Shown: positions 13,950 to 19,216 of the stretch, piece after piece
Numbering within the stretch: position 1 is the first letter of the stretch
Layout: each line of letters begins with the position of its first letter
NCBI GenBank assembly: GCA_033722375.1
Contig: JAWVZB010000062.1
Span: 1 to 19,216, forward strand
Reading direction: 5' to 3'
Length of the DNA: 19,216 nucleotides
From: JAWVZB01 sp033722375
GTDB taxonomy: Bacteria; Actinomycetota; Nitriliruptoria; Nitriliruptorales; Nitriliruptoraceae
The notes under the pieces: model-generated
Seen by the model: only the letters and a program-made list of their open reading frames with translations
What the model was told of the DNA's origin: nothing
Databases searched by the model: none
Position numbers and translations under genes: made by a program

Positions 13950-13980
13950 AGATTGCAGGCTCACGTTACGTGAGGCTCAA
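13950..13980 (-). promoter_or_regulatory. tipA-like autoregulated promoter with palindromic operator
   Basis: On the minus strand TTGAGC (13980-13975) is directly followed by the palindrome CTCACGTAACGTGAG (13974-13960) and, after a 19-base spacer, CAATCT (13955-13950); TGCAAT at 17 bases is the alternative -10. Streptomyces tipA has, from memory, nearly the same palindrome placed directly after its -35 in a 19-bp spacer. The long spacer with a central operator is the hallmark of MerR activation by DNA distortion. Confidence 0.7.
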
Positions 13981-13982
13981 GT

Positions 13983-13997
13983 CTGACGTAACGTGAG
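13983..13997. promoter_or_regulatory. Second copy of the MerR/TipA operator palindrome
   Basis: CTGACGTAACGTGAG repeats the operator with one arm mismatch, its centre 23 bp (about two helical turns) from the first. I find no -35/-10 pair properly placed around it in either direction, so it may be an auxiliary site, or act on the divergent gene at 14079. Confidence 0.55.
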
Positions 13998-14061
13998 GGT
14001 GCGCGGGGCGCGCGGGTCACGCTGGCTCTGCGACAGGGAAGGGGCGGAACAGGCGGTTGAG

Positions 14062-14067
14062 TAGAGT
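14062..14067 (+). promoter_or_regulatory. -10 box (TAGAGT) before the Rieske-like gene
   Basis: TAGAGT ends 11 bases before the ATG at 14079, so the leader would be only a few bases. There is no clear -35 and no Shine-Dalgarno sequence. Confidence 0.35.
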
Positions 14068-14078
14068 CGGCTGAGCTG

Positions 14079-14852
14079 ATGACGCCCGAGCGAACCTGTC
14101 CCGCCTGCGGGGATGGAGCCACCGAACCGAGCGCCCGGTTCTGCGGGCGCTGCGGGGCGCTGCTGCCCACGGAGCAGCGCGAACGCCTGCGGACCGAGGT
14201 GGGGGACGAGGCGTCCTCGGAGCCGCTCCCGACCCCAGCGGAGTCGAGCGCCGACGACGCTGGCGGGCCGACGACCCGACGAGCGGTGCTGGCCGGGCTT
14301 GGCGGGGTGACCCTCGGGCTCGTGGGCGGGGCGGTCCTGGCGAGTCGGGCGTCGGAGCCGGACCCCACCGCCCGACTCCCGGAGGCGACGTTCCGCGTGG
14401 GCGCAGCGAGCGACATCGTGCAGCGCGTGGCCGCTGATGGCCCGATCCTGCTGCCCGTGGAGACGCCCCGGGTGGCGATCGTGACCTGGGATCCCGCTGC
14501 CACGACAGAGGGGTTGACCGCGCGCGACGTGTACGGGGAGAACGGCGAGGGGCAGCCGATCTTCGCTGCCACCGGGCTGATGGCGCTGTCGCTGATCTCG
14601 ACACATCAGGGCTGCCGGGTCCTCTACTGCACCACCTCCGGCTGGTTCGAGGATCCCTGTCACGGCTCGAAGTGGAACGCGTGGGGCGAGTGGACGACCG
14701 GACCGGCGCCCCGAGGTCTCGACCGGTTCGGCGCGTCGGTCGAGGACGGGGGGATGCTCGCGGTCGACCTCACCGTCCACGTCCCAGGCCGGCCCCGACA
14801 GCCCCGGTTCGAGTCCTCCGATCCCAGGGGTCCGTCGTGCGTCGATCTCTGA
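14079..14852 (+). CDS. Zinc-ribbon, Tat/membrane-anchored degenerate Rieske-type protein
   Basis: A 257-residue protein with three parts. Residues 1-30 form a zinc ribbon (C7, C10, C22, C25). After a low-complexity linker, TTRRAVLAG (65-73) begins a twin-arginine-like membrane segment ending near 90, as in Tat-exported Rieske proteins. The C-terminal domain resembles a Rieske fold: STHQGC (174-179) corresponds to the usual CTHLGC and DPCHGSKW (192-199) to CPCHGSxF, followed by the typical GPAPRGL (209-215). The first Fe ligand is Ser174 instead of Cys, while H176, C194 and H195 are kept, so a normal [2Fe-2S] cluster is doubtful; C184 is a possible substitute. Rieske proteins move electrons, but function here is unknown. 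The two palindromic operators lie 80-120 bases upstream. The gene converges on the TetR gene. Confidence 0.8.
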   Translation: MTPERTCPACGDGATEPSARFCGRCGALLPTEQRERLRTEVGDEASSEPLPTPAESSADDAGGPTTRRAVLAGLGGVTLGLVGGAVLASRASEPDPTARLPEATFRVGAASDIVQRVAADGPILLPVETPRVAIVTWDPAATTEGLTARDVYGENGEGQPIFAATGLMALSLISTHQGCRVLYCTTSGWFEDPCHGSKWNAWGEWTTGPAPRGLDRFGASVEDGGMLAVDLTVHVPGRPRQPRFESSDPRGPSCVDL

Positions 14853-14891
14853 CCTCAGCCGCTCCCGCGATGGTGACCGGGTCCCGCCCCC

Positions 14892-15500
14892 TCAGGTGAG
14901 CAGGTCGTCGGGGGCGCCCGCCGAGGAGAGGGCCGCGAGGGCCCACTGCACCAGCCGGTCGACGAGCTCCTCGCGTGGCATGCGCTGGTCGGTCCGCAGC
15001 CAGGACACGACCACCTCCTCGGTGAGTGCGACGTAGCCACGGGCAGCGAACGCGAGCGCGTCGTCCACCTCGCCACCGCCGAGCGCGAGGCCGTCGAGGA
15101 TGCGCTCGGCGAGCCGGGAACGCGTGGCCTCGAAGACGTCCTGGAGGCCGGTCGAGCCGCCCGCCGCGCCCCGCACGAGCGCGACGTACAGATCGCTCCG
15201 GGTTGTGACGTAGTCGAGGTAGGCCTCGAGGCCGGCGCGCAGGCGCTCGAGCGGAGGGAGCGACTCGTCCGGTGCGGTCAGGTCGAGGAGCTCCCCGGCG
15301 GCGTCCTCAGCCAGAGCGACGAGGAAGTCCCGGCGCGTCGGGAAGTAGTGGAACAGCAGGCCACGGGAGATCCCCGCTTCGTCGGCGACCGCGTCGGTCG
15401 ACAACTCGTCGAACGACGACGCTTCGACCTGGTGCCGGCCGATCTCGATGAGCTGCGCCCGCCGCTCGTCACGCGACAGCCGCTTGCGCTGCTCCCCCAC
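14892..15500 (-). CDS. TetR/AcrR family transcriptional regulator
   Basis: A 202-residue one-component repressor. The N-terminal HTH (about 9-58) shows RDERRAQLIEIGRHQVEASSF, then VADEAGISRGLLFHYFPTRRDFLVAL, the standard TetR recognition region. The rest is an all-helical ligand-binding and dimerisation domain with ESLPPLERLRAGLEAYLDY and FAARGYVALTEEVVVSWL. The GTG at 15500 is preceded by GAAGG (15508-15512) with a 7-base gap. Its upstream gap holds an inverted repeat beside a -10 box, indicating autoregulation. It follows the MATE and P450 genes in the same direction and probably controls them in response to a small hydrophobic compound; that is inferred from position only. Confidence 0.92.
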   Translation of the reverse strand: MGEQRKRLSRDERRAQLIEIGRHQVEASSFDELSTDAVADEAGISRGLLFHYFPTRRDFLVALAEDAAGELLDLTAPDESLPPLERLRAGLEAYLDYVTTRSDLYVALVRGAAGGSTGLQDVFEATRSRLAERILDGLALGGGEVDDALAFAARGYVALTEEVVVSWLRTDQRMPREELVDRLVQWALAALSSAGAPDDLLT

Positions 15501-15512
15501 GCGCGAGCCTTC

Positions 15513-15535
15513 GTTGAGTCAGGCTCAACACGCTA
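15513..15535 (-). promoter_or_regulatory. TetR promoter/operator: inverted repeat and -10 box
   Basis: GTTGAG-TCAGG-CTCAAC (15513-15529) is a perfect 6-bp inverted repeat with a 5-base spacer. On the minus strand it directly follows TAGCGT (15535-15530), so it would cover the transcription start, a usual position for a TetR repressor site. It ends shortly before the ribosome site of the TetR gene. Confidence 0.6.
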
Positions 15536-15551
15536 CCGGGACCCGCCCCGC

Positions 15552-16826
15552 TCAGGCCGGTGTCACCTCGATCGGGAGCTCGCTCACGCCACGGAAGACC
15601 AGCGAGGGGATGCGGTCGAGCTCGTCGGCCGTCACCTCGAACGCGGCCACACGGGCCGCGAAGCGGCCGAACGCCTCCTCGAGCTCGACGCTCGCGAGCG
15701 GGGCGCCGACGCAGTAGTGGATGCCCGCCCCGAACGAGAGGTGCGGGCAGTCCTCGCGGGTCACATCCAGCTGGTCGGGGTCGTCGAACACGGCTGGATC
15801 GCGGTTGGCCGCGCCGAAGAGCAACCCGACCTTGGTGCCCTTCTCGAGCGGCACGCCGTTCCACTCGAGGTCCTCGAGGACCCACCGCTCGAACATCTGG
15901 AGCGGGCTGTCGTAGCGCAGCAACTCGTCCGCGGCGGTCGACTGCAGCCCAGCGGGGTCGGCCGTGAGCCGCCGGTACTGGTCAGGGTGCCGGGACAGCG
16001 CCAAGAGCCCGTTGCCGACGGCGTGGACCGTGGCCTCGTGGCCGGCGTTGAGCGCCAGGATGGTCGTGTTGACGATGTCCTGCTCGGTGAGCTGCTCACC
16101 CTCGTGCTCGACCTCGAGCATCGCGGTCACGAGGTCGTCGCCGGGCTCCCGGCGGCGCAGGTCCAGGAGCTCGCGGACGTAGGCGGTGAACTCCTCCACG
16201 GCCTCCTCGGCGGCCTGCCCCTCCTCGTCGGTCACGTCGCGGTCGAACAGACGCACGATCGCGTGGGACCAGTCGAGGAGCTGCTGGCGGTCGTGGCCGG
16301 GCGGGATCCCCAAGAGATCGGTGATCATCCCCACGGGGATCGGGACGCCGAACGCGGCGATCGCGTCCACCTCGCGCTCGTCGAGGATGCGGTCCAGGGC
16401 GGCGTCGGCGGTGTCACGGATCGCGGCCCGGTAGCTCTCGGACGCCCGACGGGTGAAGGCCTTGTTCACGAGGCGCCGGAGGCGGGTGTGCTCGGGCGGC
16501 TCGAGGTCGATGAAGCTCCCGCGGATCGTCTCGACCCAGCGTGGATACTCCGGCGGATAGATCCGGCGGTACAGGTCGGGATCGACGTCGCGCTCCACGT
16601 CGAGGCGATGGTGGACGTCACGGCCGAAGCGCCGATCACGCAGGATCTCGTTGACGTCCTCCCAGCGGGTGAAGAACGTGAGACCCCAGTCGTCGTCGTA
16701 GAAGATCGGCGAGCGTTCGCGCAGCGCCGAATAGACCGAGTAGGGGTCGTCGAGGAACGCCTCCGTGTACGGCTCGAAGGGGACCGCGGCCTGCACCCGT
16801 CCGTCGTCGTTCATCCGCCCGTTCAC
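15552..16826 (-). CDS. Cytochrome P450
   Basis: A soluble bacterial P450 monooxygenase of 424 residues, which would oxidise a small organic substrate using electrons from a ferredoxin/reductase pair not encoded here. Landmarks are FIDLEPPEHTRLRRLVNKAFT (105-125, C-helix region), I-helix LALNAGHEATVHA (257-269; AGHEAT replaces AGxDTT/AGxETT), ExxR in ELLRY (E301, R304) and the heme loop FGAGIHYCVG (365-374) with the ligand C372. The GTG at 16826 overlaps the MATE stop (GTGA) and follows GGAGG (16831-16835) closely; an in-frame ATG at 16814 is the alternative. Coupling to the exporter suggests joint modification and export of a compound. Substrate cannot be predicted. Confidence 0.93.
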   Translation of the reverse strand: MNGRMNDDGRVQAAVPFEPYTEAFLDDPYSVYSALRERSPIFYDDDWGLTFFTRWEDVNEILRDRRFGRDVHHRLDVERDVDPDLYRRIYPPEYPRWVETIRGSFIDLEPPEHTRLRRLVNKAFTRRASESYRAAIRDTADAALDRILDEREVDAIAAFGVPIPVGMITDLLGIPPGHDRQQLLDWSHAIVRLFDRDVTDEEGQAAEEAVEEFTAYVRELLDLRRREPGDDLVTAMLEVEHEGEQLTEQDIVNTTILALNAGHEATVHAVGNGLLALSRHPDQYRRLTADPAGLQSTAADELLRYDSPLQMFERWVLEDLEWNGVPLEKGTKVGLLFGAANRDPAVFDDPDQLDVTREDCPHLSFGAGIHYCVGAPLASVELEEAFGRFAARVAAFEVTADELDRIPSLVFRGVSELPIEVTPA

Positions 16827-18181
16827 CTGACCTCCGCCGGCAGCTTGTCTCCGGTGCGGCTCCACGTGTCGCCCCGCAACCTCCACAGGAGCGACCCGAG
16901 CCGCACCACCATCATGGCCTCGATCGCCACCCAGAGCCAGACCAGTGCGTCCCCCCGTCCGAGGTCGGCCGACGCCACGACCTGCGCCCCGACCCCCGCC
17001 ACCACCGCCGCCACGACGGTCCACGTCCGGAGGTAGGCGAAGTCACCGGCCCCCATGAACACCCCGTCGAGCACGAAGACGGTGCCGTTCAGGACGTGTC
17101 CGCCGGCCGCCAGCCACCAGGCGGTCGCCACCACGGCGAGCACCTCGGGCTCGTCGGTGAGCACCCTCGGGAGGGGGCCGGCCACCGCCAGCAGGACCAC
17201 CGCGACCGCCGCGCCGCCCCCGACGCCCCACAGGAGCAGATCGCGCGCCGTCTCCCGGGCCGCCGCAGGACGCCCCGCCCCGAGCGCGTTGCCGACCATG
17301 GCCTGCGCGGCGATCGCGAACCCGTCCATGAAGAACGAGACGATGATCCACACCTGCCACAGCACCTGGTGGGCCGCGGCGGTGACCGCGCTGATCCGGG
17401 CGGCGGCGGTGTGGACGACGAGGAGGCCGAGCACGAGCCCGCCGGTCCGGACGAACAGGTCCCGGCTGACCCGCACCAGCGCCGCGAGCTCGGACCGATC
17501 GGGGCGCCCGTGGCCCGCGAGCGGCAGCCCGACGCGCCGCAGCAGCAGGACGAACAGCAGCACCGCGGTGACCTCCGCCGCCACCGTCGCCCACGCGGCA
17601 CCGTCCAGCCCCCATCCCCACCGCAGCACCAACAGCACGTCGAGCCCGGCGTTCAGGAGGTTCGCGACCGCCACGACCACCAGCGGTGTGCGGGTGTCGG
17701 CCACCCCGCGGAACGCCCCGTGGCCGACGAACGCGAGCAGGAAGAACGGCACGCCCAGCGCCCGGATCCGGAGGTAGCTCGCGGCCGGGTCCACGAGCTC
17801 GGGCACCGCCCCGACCAGCTCCAGGAGCGGACGGGCAGCCACGAACACGGCCAGCCCCGACGCGAGCCCCAGGCCCACCGCGAACTGGGCGGCGTGCGCC
17901 ACCCGTCGCCCCGCCGCCTCGTCGTCCCCCGCGCCGGCGGCGCGCGCCACCGCCGCCGTGGTGCCGTAGACGAGGAAGTTGAAGATCCACGACAACGCCG
18001 CCAGCACGGCAACGGCCAGGCCGAGCGCGCCGAGCTCGGACGCCCCGACACGACCCACAACGGCGGTGTCGACGAAGCCGAGCAACGGGTCCGCCACGAG
18101 CGTCGCCATCGCCGGGACCGCCAGCGCGAGGATGCGCCGGTGCCGTTCGCGGGAGCTGCGCGGCGGGGCGTCGGACGTCAT
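16823..18181 (-). CDS. MATE family efflux transporter (DinF-like)
   Basis: A 452-residue, 12-helix multidrug and toxin extrusion protein that exchanges Na+ or H+ for organic compounds. The N-terminal half begins RILALAVPAMATLVADPLLGFVDTAVVGRVGASELGALGLA (about 16-56), typical of the DinF subfamily, and FGAAxD-like positions repeat in the second half around QVLWQVWIIVSFFMDGFAIAAQAMVGNALGAG. The length is complete. The ATG at 18181 has no ribosome site but follows TAGCGT by 7 bases, implying a leaderless mRNA. The stop overlaps the P450 start, so the two are translationally coupled, with a TetR regulator last in the same direction. DinF relatives are often stress-linked; no SOS box is seen here. 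Confidence 0.93.
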   Translation of the reverse strand: MTSDAPPRSSRERHRRILALAVPAMATLVADPLLGFVDTAVVGRVGASELGALGLAVAVLAALSWIFNFLVYGTTAAVARAAGAGDDEAAGRRVAHAAQFAVGLGLASGLAVFVAARPLLELVGAVPELVDPAASYLRIRALGVPFFLLAFVGHGAFRGVADTRTPLVVVAVANLLNAGLDVLLVLRWGWGLDGAAWATVAAEVTAVLLFVLLLRRVGLPLAGHGRPDRSELAALVRVSRDLFVRTGGLVLGLLVVHTAAARISAVTAAAHQVLWQVWIIVSFFMDGFAIAAQAMVGNALGAGRPAAARETARDLLLWGVGGGAAVAVVLLAVAGPLPRVLTDEPEVLAVVATAWWLAAGGHVLNGTVFVLDGVFMGAGDFAYLRTWTVVAAVVAGVGAQVVASADLGRGDALVWLWVAIEAMMVVRLGSLLWRLRGDTWSRTGDKLPAEVR

Positions 18182-18188
18182 CGGCGTG

Positions 18189-18194
18189 ACGCTA
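18189..18194 (-). promoter_or_regulatory. -10 box (TAGCGT), leaderless start of the MATE gene
   Basis: TAGCGT is followed by 7 bases (CACGCCG) and the ATG at 18181. Hexamer, spacing and the following CAC agree with the AI-2E (1068) and first-permease (9777) starts. Confidence 0.55.
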
Positions 18195-18203
18195 CCTGCC
18201 CAG

Positions 18204-18224
18204 GGCGGCCCGTCTCGGCCCGCC
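18204..18224 (-). terminator. Hairpin after the 137-aa gene
   Basis: GGCGGCCC (18204-18211) and GGCCCGCC (18217-18224) form a stem with one internal mismatch and a 5-base loop, in the 57-base gap between the 137-aa gene and the MATE gene. It could end the upstream transcript. It lacks a U tract. Confidence 0.35.
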
Positions 18225-18238
18225 GCAGGTCGGGGCGG

Positions 18239-18652
18239 TTACTTCGGCAGGCGCCATCGCCTCCGCCACTCACGCTCCGCGTCCGCGAACGCATCGAGCG
18301 GGGCGACGACGTTCTCCACCGCTTCCAGCAGCTCCTCGAGCTCCGAGGTCGTCGCTGCGGTGTGCTCGAGCTCGCCCAGTGCCGCCTCGGATTCCTGCAG
18401 TCCCTCGCGGCACTCATCCCACGCGTCCTCGAGCTCATCCACCTTCCAGCGATCCATCCAGCCGTCGGCATCCGCGATCGCCTTGCGCATGGCCTCGATC
18501 CCGACCCCGATCGGGGCGGGCTCGACCCGACCGGTCGGCAGCGTCGAGAGCAGGAGCCGTCGTCCGCCCTCGACCACCTCCGCGCAGTCGAGGAACGCCC
18601 GCCACGCCTCGAGGGTCGGGGCGTCGGGCTCGGGCTTGCGGGCGAAGATCAC
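18239..18652 (-). CDS. Unknown 137-aa acidic helical protein
   Basis: I do not recognise this protein. With the GTG at 18652 it has 137 residues, no signal peptide and no membrane segment. It starts VIFARKPEPDAPTLEAWRAF and consists mostly of predicted helices rich in Glu, Ala and Leu; residues 73-128 (ELEDAWDECREGLQESEAAL and what follows) look like a coiled coil or helical bundle. The C-terminus is basic (REWRRRWRLPK). The frame is open further upstream, but codon bias weakens there and no good start is visible; the GTG itself has no clear Shine-Dalgarno sequence, so the start is uncertain. It is divergent from a 62-aa putative zinc-binding protein and lies upstream of the MATE gene. Confidence 0.65.
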   Translation of the reverse strand: MIFARKPEPDAPTLEAWRAFLDCAEVVEGGRRLLLSTLPTGRVEPAPIGVGIEAMRKAIADADGWMDRWKVDELEDAWDECREGLQESEAALGELEHTAATTSELEELLEAVENVVAPLDAFADAEREWRRRWRLPK

Positions 18653-18705
18653 AGGATGACTCGACGGGAGGGGCTCGCCCGAAGGGTGACGTGCGGGCCC
18701 GTCTC

Positions 18706-18734
18706 TTGCCAACCCCCACCCCGTGGTGTTGGAT
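18706..18734 (+). promoter_or_regulatory. Promoter of the 62-aa zinc-binding protein gene
   Basis: TTGCCA (18706-18711) and TTGGAT (18729-18734) are separated by 17 bases and lead to a short leader with GGGAGG at 18746-18751. The -35 matches consensus at 5 of 6 positions; the -10 is moderate. Confidence 0.5.
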
Positions 18735-18756
18735 GCGACGAGCGAGGGAGGCACGG

Positions 18757-18945
18757 ATGATCCGGACCTGTCGGGTCGATGGGTGTGACCGTCCTGCACT
18801 GTGGCGTGTGCGTTTCAAGGTGTGGCGGACCGGCCGCGTGGACCGCAACCTGTGCAAGACGCACTTCAACCTCATGGCCGACGACGACACCTCCGGTCTG
18901 CGGGTGGTGTCCGCTCGTCGCTTCCGGAAGCGGGCGGGGCGCTGA
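18757..18945 (+). CDS. Small (62-aa) putative zinc-binding protein
   Basis: The 62-residue product MIRTCRVDGCDRPALWRVRF... has C5, C10, C33 and H36 (CxxxxC and CxxH), the pattern of a single zinc-binding site, and a strongly basic C-terminus (SARRFRKRAGR), which would suit nucleic acid binding or ribosome association. No family is recognised with certainty. The ATG at 18757 follows GGGAGG (18746-18751) by 5 bases, and a promoter lies at 18706-18734, so expression is well supported despite the small size. A hairpin follows the stop. The long frame that continues upstream through the divergent gene is a shadow. Confidence 0.75.
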   Translation: MIRTCRVDGCDRPALWRVRFKVWRTGRVDRNLCKTHFNLMADDDTSGLRVVSARRFRKRAGR

Positions 18946-18952
18946 CCTCTGG

Positions 18953-18975
18953 CACGTCCCGGTGATCGGGGCGTG
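18953..18975 (+). terminator. Terminator hairpin after the 62-aa gene
   Basis: CACGTCCC (18953-18960) pairs with GGGGCGTG (18968-18975) over 8 bp (one G-U) around a 7-base loop, starting 7 bases after the stop codon. There is no long U tract. Confidence 0.5.
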
Positions 18976-19065
18976 TTCGCGTGGGGTGGAGTGTTCGCTT
19001 GTTGCGCGCATAACGGACAGTGTCGTGCGATATTCGGGGTTATCTACACCGTTGTGACTACACGC

Positions 19066-19094
19066 TTGACATCCGGACGGCCGTTCGGCACCGT
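19066..19094 (+). promoter_or_regulatory. Candidate SOS-gene promoter with palindromic spacer
   Basis: A perfect TTGACA (19066-19071) is followed after 17 bases by CACCGT (19089-19094), a weak -10 fitting only xAxxxT; TAGTAAT (19094-19100) is the other candidate but is too far away. The spacer is almost filled by the near-perfect palindrome CCGGACGGCCGTTCGG (19073-19088). Bases 18976-19065 contain GTGTTCGC twice (18973-18980 and 18991-18998 region) and are richer in A/T than the rest, but I find no gene there. Confidence 0.5.
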
Positions 19095-19099
19095 AGTAA

Positions 19100-19115
19100 T
19101 CGAACACACGTTCGA
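19100..19115. promoter_or_regulatory. SOS box (LexA operator)
   Basis: TCGAAC-ACAC-GTTCGA is a perfect 6-bp inverted repeat and fits the Gram-positive/actinobacterial LexA consensus CGAACRNRYGTTYC except at the last two bases. It lies about 30 bases downstream of TTGACA, where a bound repressor would cover the transcription start. Confidence 0.85.
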
Positions 19116-19142
19116 CCGTGATCGTTACTCCGGAGTCGCACC

Positions 19143-19216
19143 ATCTCCACCACCACCCACGCCGCGTCTGGTCACCGTTCGCTGGCCCGCGAGACCGTTG
19201 GTGCCTACCGCGGGGG
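19143..19216 (+). CDS. Possible N-terminus of an SOS-controlled gene (runs off the window)
   Basis: An open frame with fair GC bias begins ISTTTHAASGHRSLARETVG and reaches the window end. GGAG (19132-19135) lies 7 bases before its first codon, but that codon is ATC, not ATG, GTG or TTG. An alternative frame from GTG at 19118 is open too (VIVTPESHHLHHH...) but looks less protein-like, and GTG at 19201 is a third option. The product cannot be identified; lexA, a cell-division inhibitor or a repair gene would all suit the SOS box. Confidence 0.35.
   Translation, partial: MSTTTHAASGHRSLARETVGAYRG

Noticed and set aside
14853..14891. Terminator between the Rieske-like and TetR genes
   Set aside because: The genes converge here with 39 bases between them, but I see no inverted repeat longer than about 4 bp.
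15348..17036. Plus-strand open frame of 562 codons
   Set aside because: It is antisense to TetR, P450 and the end of MATE, and those three carry clear family motifs. The shadow frame has low-complexity Arg/Gly/Val-rich sequence.
18182..18240. SOS box before the DinF-like MATE gene
   Set aside because: DinF is SOS-linked in E. coli, but there is no CGAAC-N4-GTTCG match near this promoter; the only SOS box is at 19100.
1..19216. tRNA, rRNA, CRISPR array, insertion sequence or prophage genes
   Set aside because: No cloverleaf with a conserved T-loop, no spaced direct repeats, no transposase or integrase motifs were seen on either strand.

Overview
The window is about 19.2 kb of very GC-rich DNA. 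Its GC-biased third codon positions, frequent GTG starts, 1-4 base start/stop overlaps and TAnnnT -10 boxes about 7 bases before ATG codons (leaderless mRNAs) all point to a high-GC actinobacterium. Class is not fixed by the sequence; a deep-branching class such as Acidimicrobiia or Nitriliruptoria is a guess from gene style. I see no rRNA, tRNA, CRISPR array, insertion sequence or prophage, so this reads as an ordinary chromosomal segment.

Layout. 1-985 (minus): DrrA-type ABC ATPase followed by the first codons of its permease. 1081-2280 (plus): AI-2E family membrane protein. 2287-4002 (minus): soluble two-GAF sensor histidine kinase with no neighbouring response regulator. 4046-5261 (minus): three-gene overlapping operon of an unknown 160-aa protein and two FluC/CrcB fluoride-channel subunits. 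5262-5438: divergent intergenic region with four consecutive hairpins leading into a plus-strand operon (5439-8424) of an unknown multi-pass membrane protein, PrmA and an Fe-S RumA/RlmD-type RNA methyltransferase. 8579-13098 (plus): complete AapJQMP/BztABCD-type polar amino acid ABC importer. 13160-13921 (minus): TipA-like MerR regulator with an internal TipAS-type start and a tipA-like palindromic operator. 14079-14852 (plus): zinc-ribbon plus Tat/membrane segment plus degenerate Rieske protein. 14892-18181 (minus): MATE exporter, cytochrome P450 and TetR regulator. 18239-18945: divergent pair of small unknown proteins, one a 62-aa putative zinc-binding protein. 18946-19216: a perfect SOS (LexA) box and the probable start of an SOS-controlled gene that runs off the window.

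How the parts work together. The amino acid importer is split transcriptionally: the binding protein has a classical promoter and a Shine-Dalgarno site, a strong hairpin follows it, and the first permease has its own leaderless-type -10, which would give binding protein in excess over the membrane complex. MATE and P450 are translationally coupled and sit next to a TetR gene with its own operator, suggesting a modify-and-export module. The MerR gene has the architecture of thiopeptide-responsive TipA.

The most interesting items are the four-hairpin leader before an uncharacterised membrane gene with no ordinary start codon, the Rieske-like protein that lacks one Fe-ligand cysteine and carries an N-terminal zinc ribbon, the unknown gene coupled to the fluoride channels, a conserved ~38-bp intergenic element present twice, the TipAS-style internal start, and the SOS box at the right edge. 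I did not find one clearly new multi-gene system; these are individual leads.
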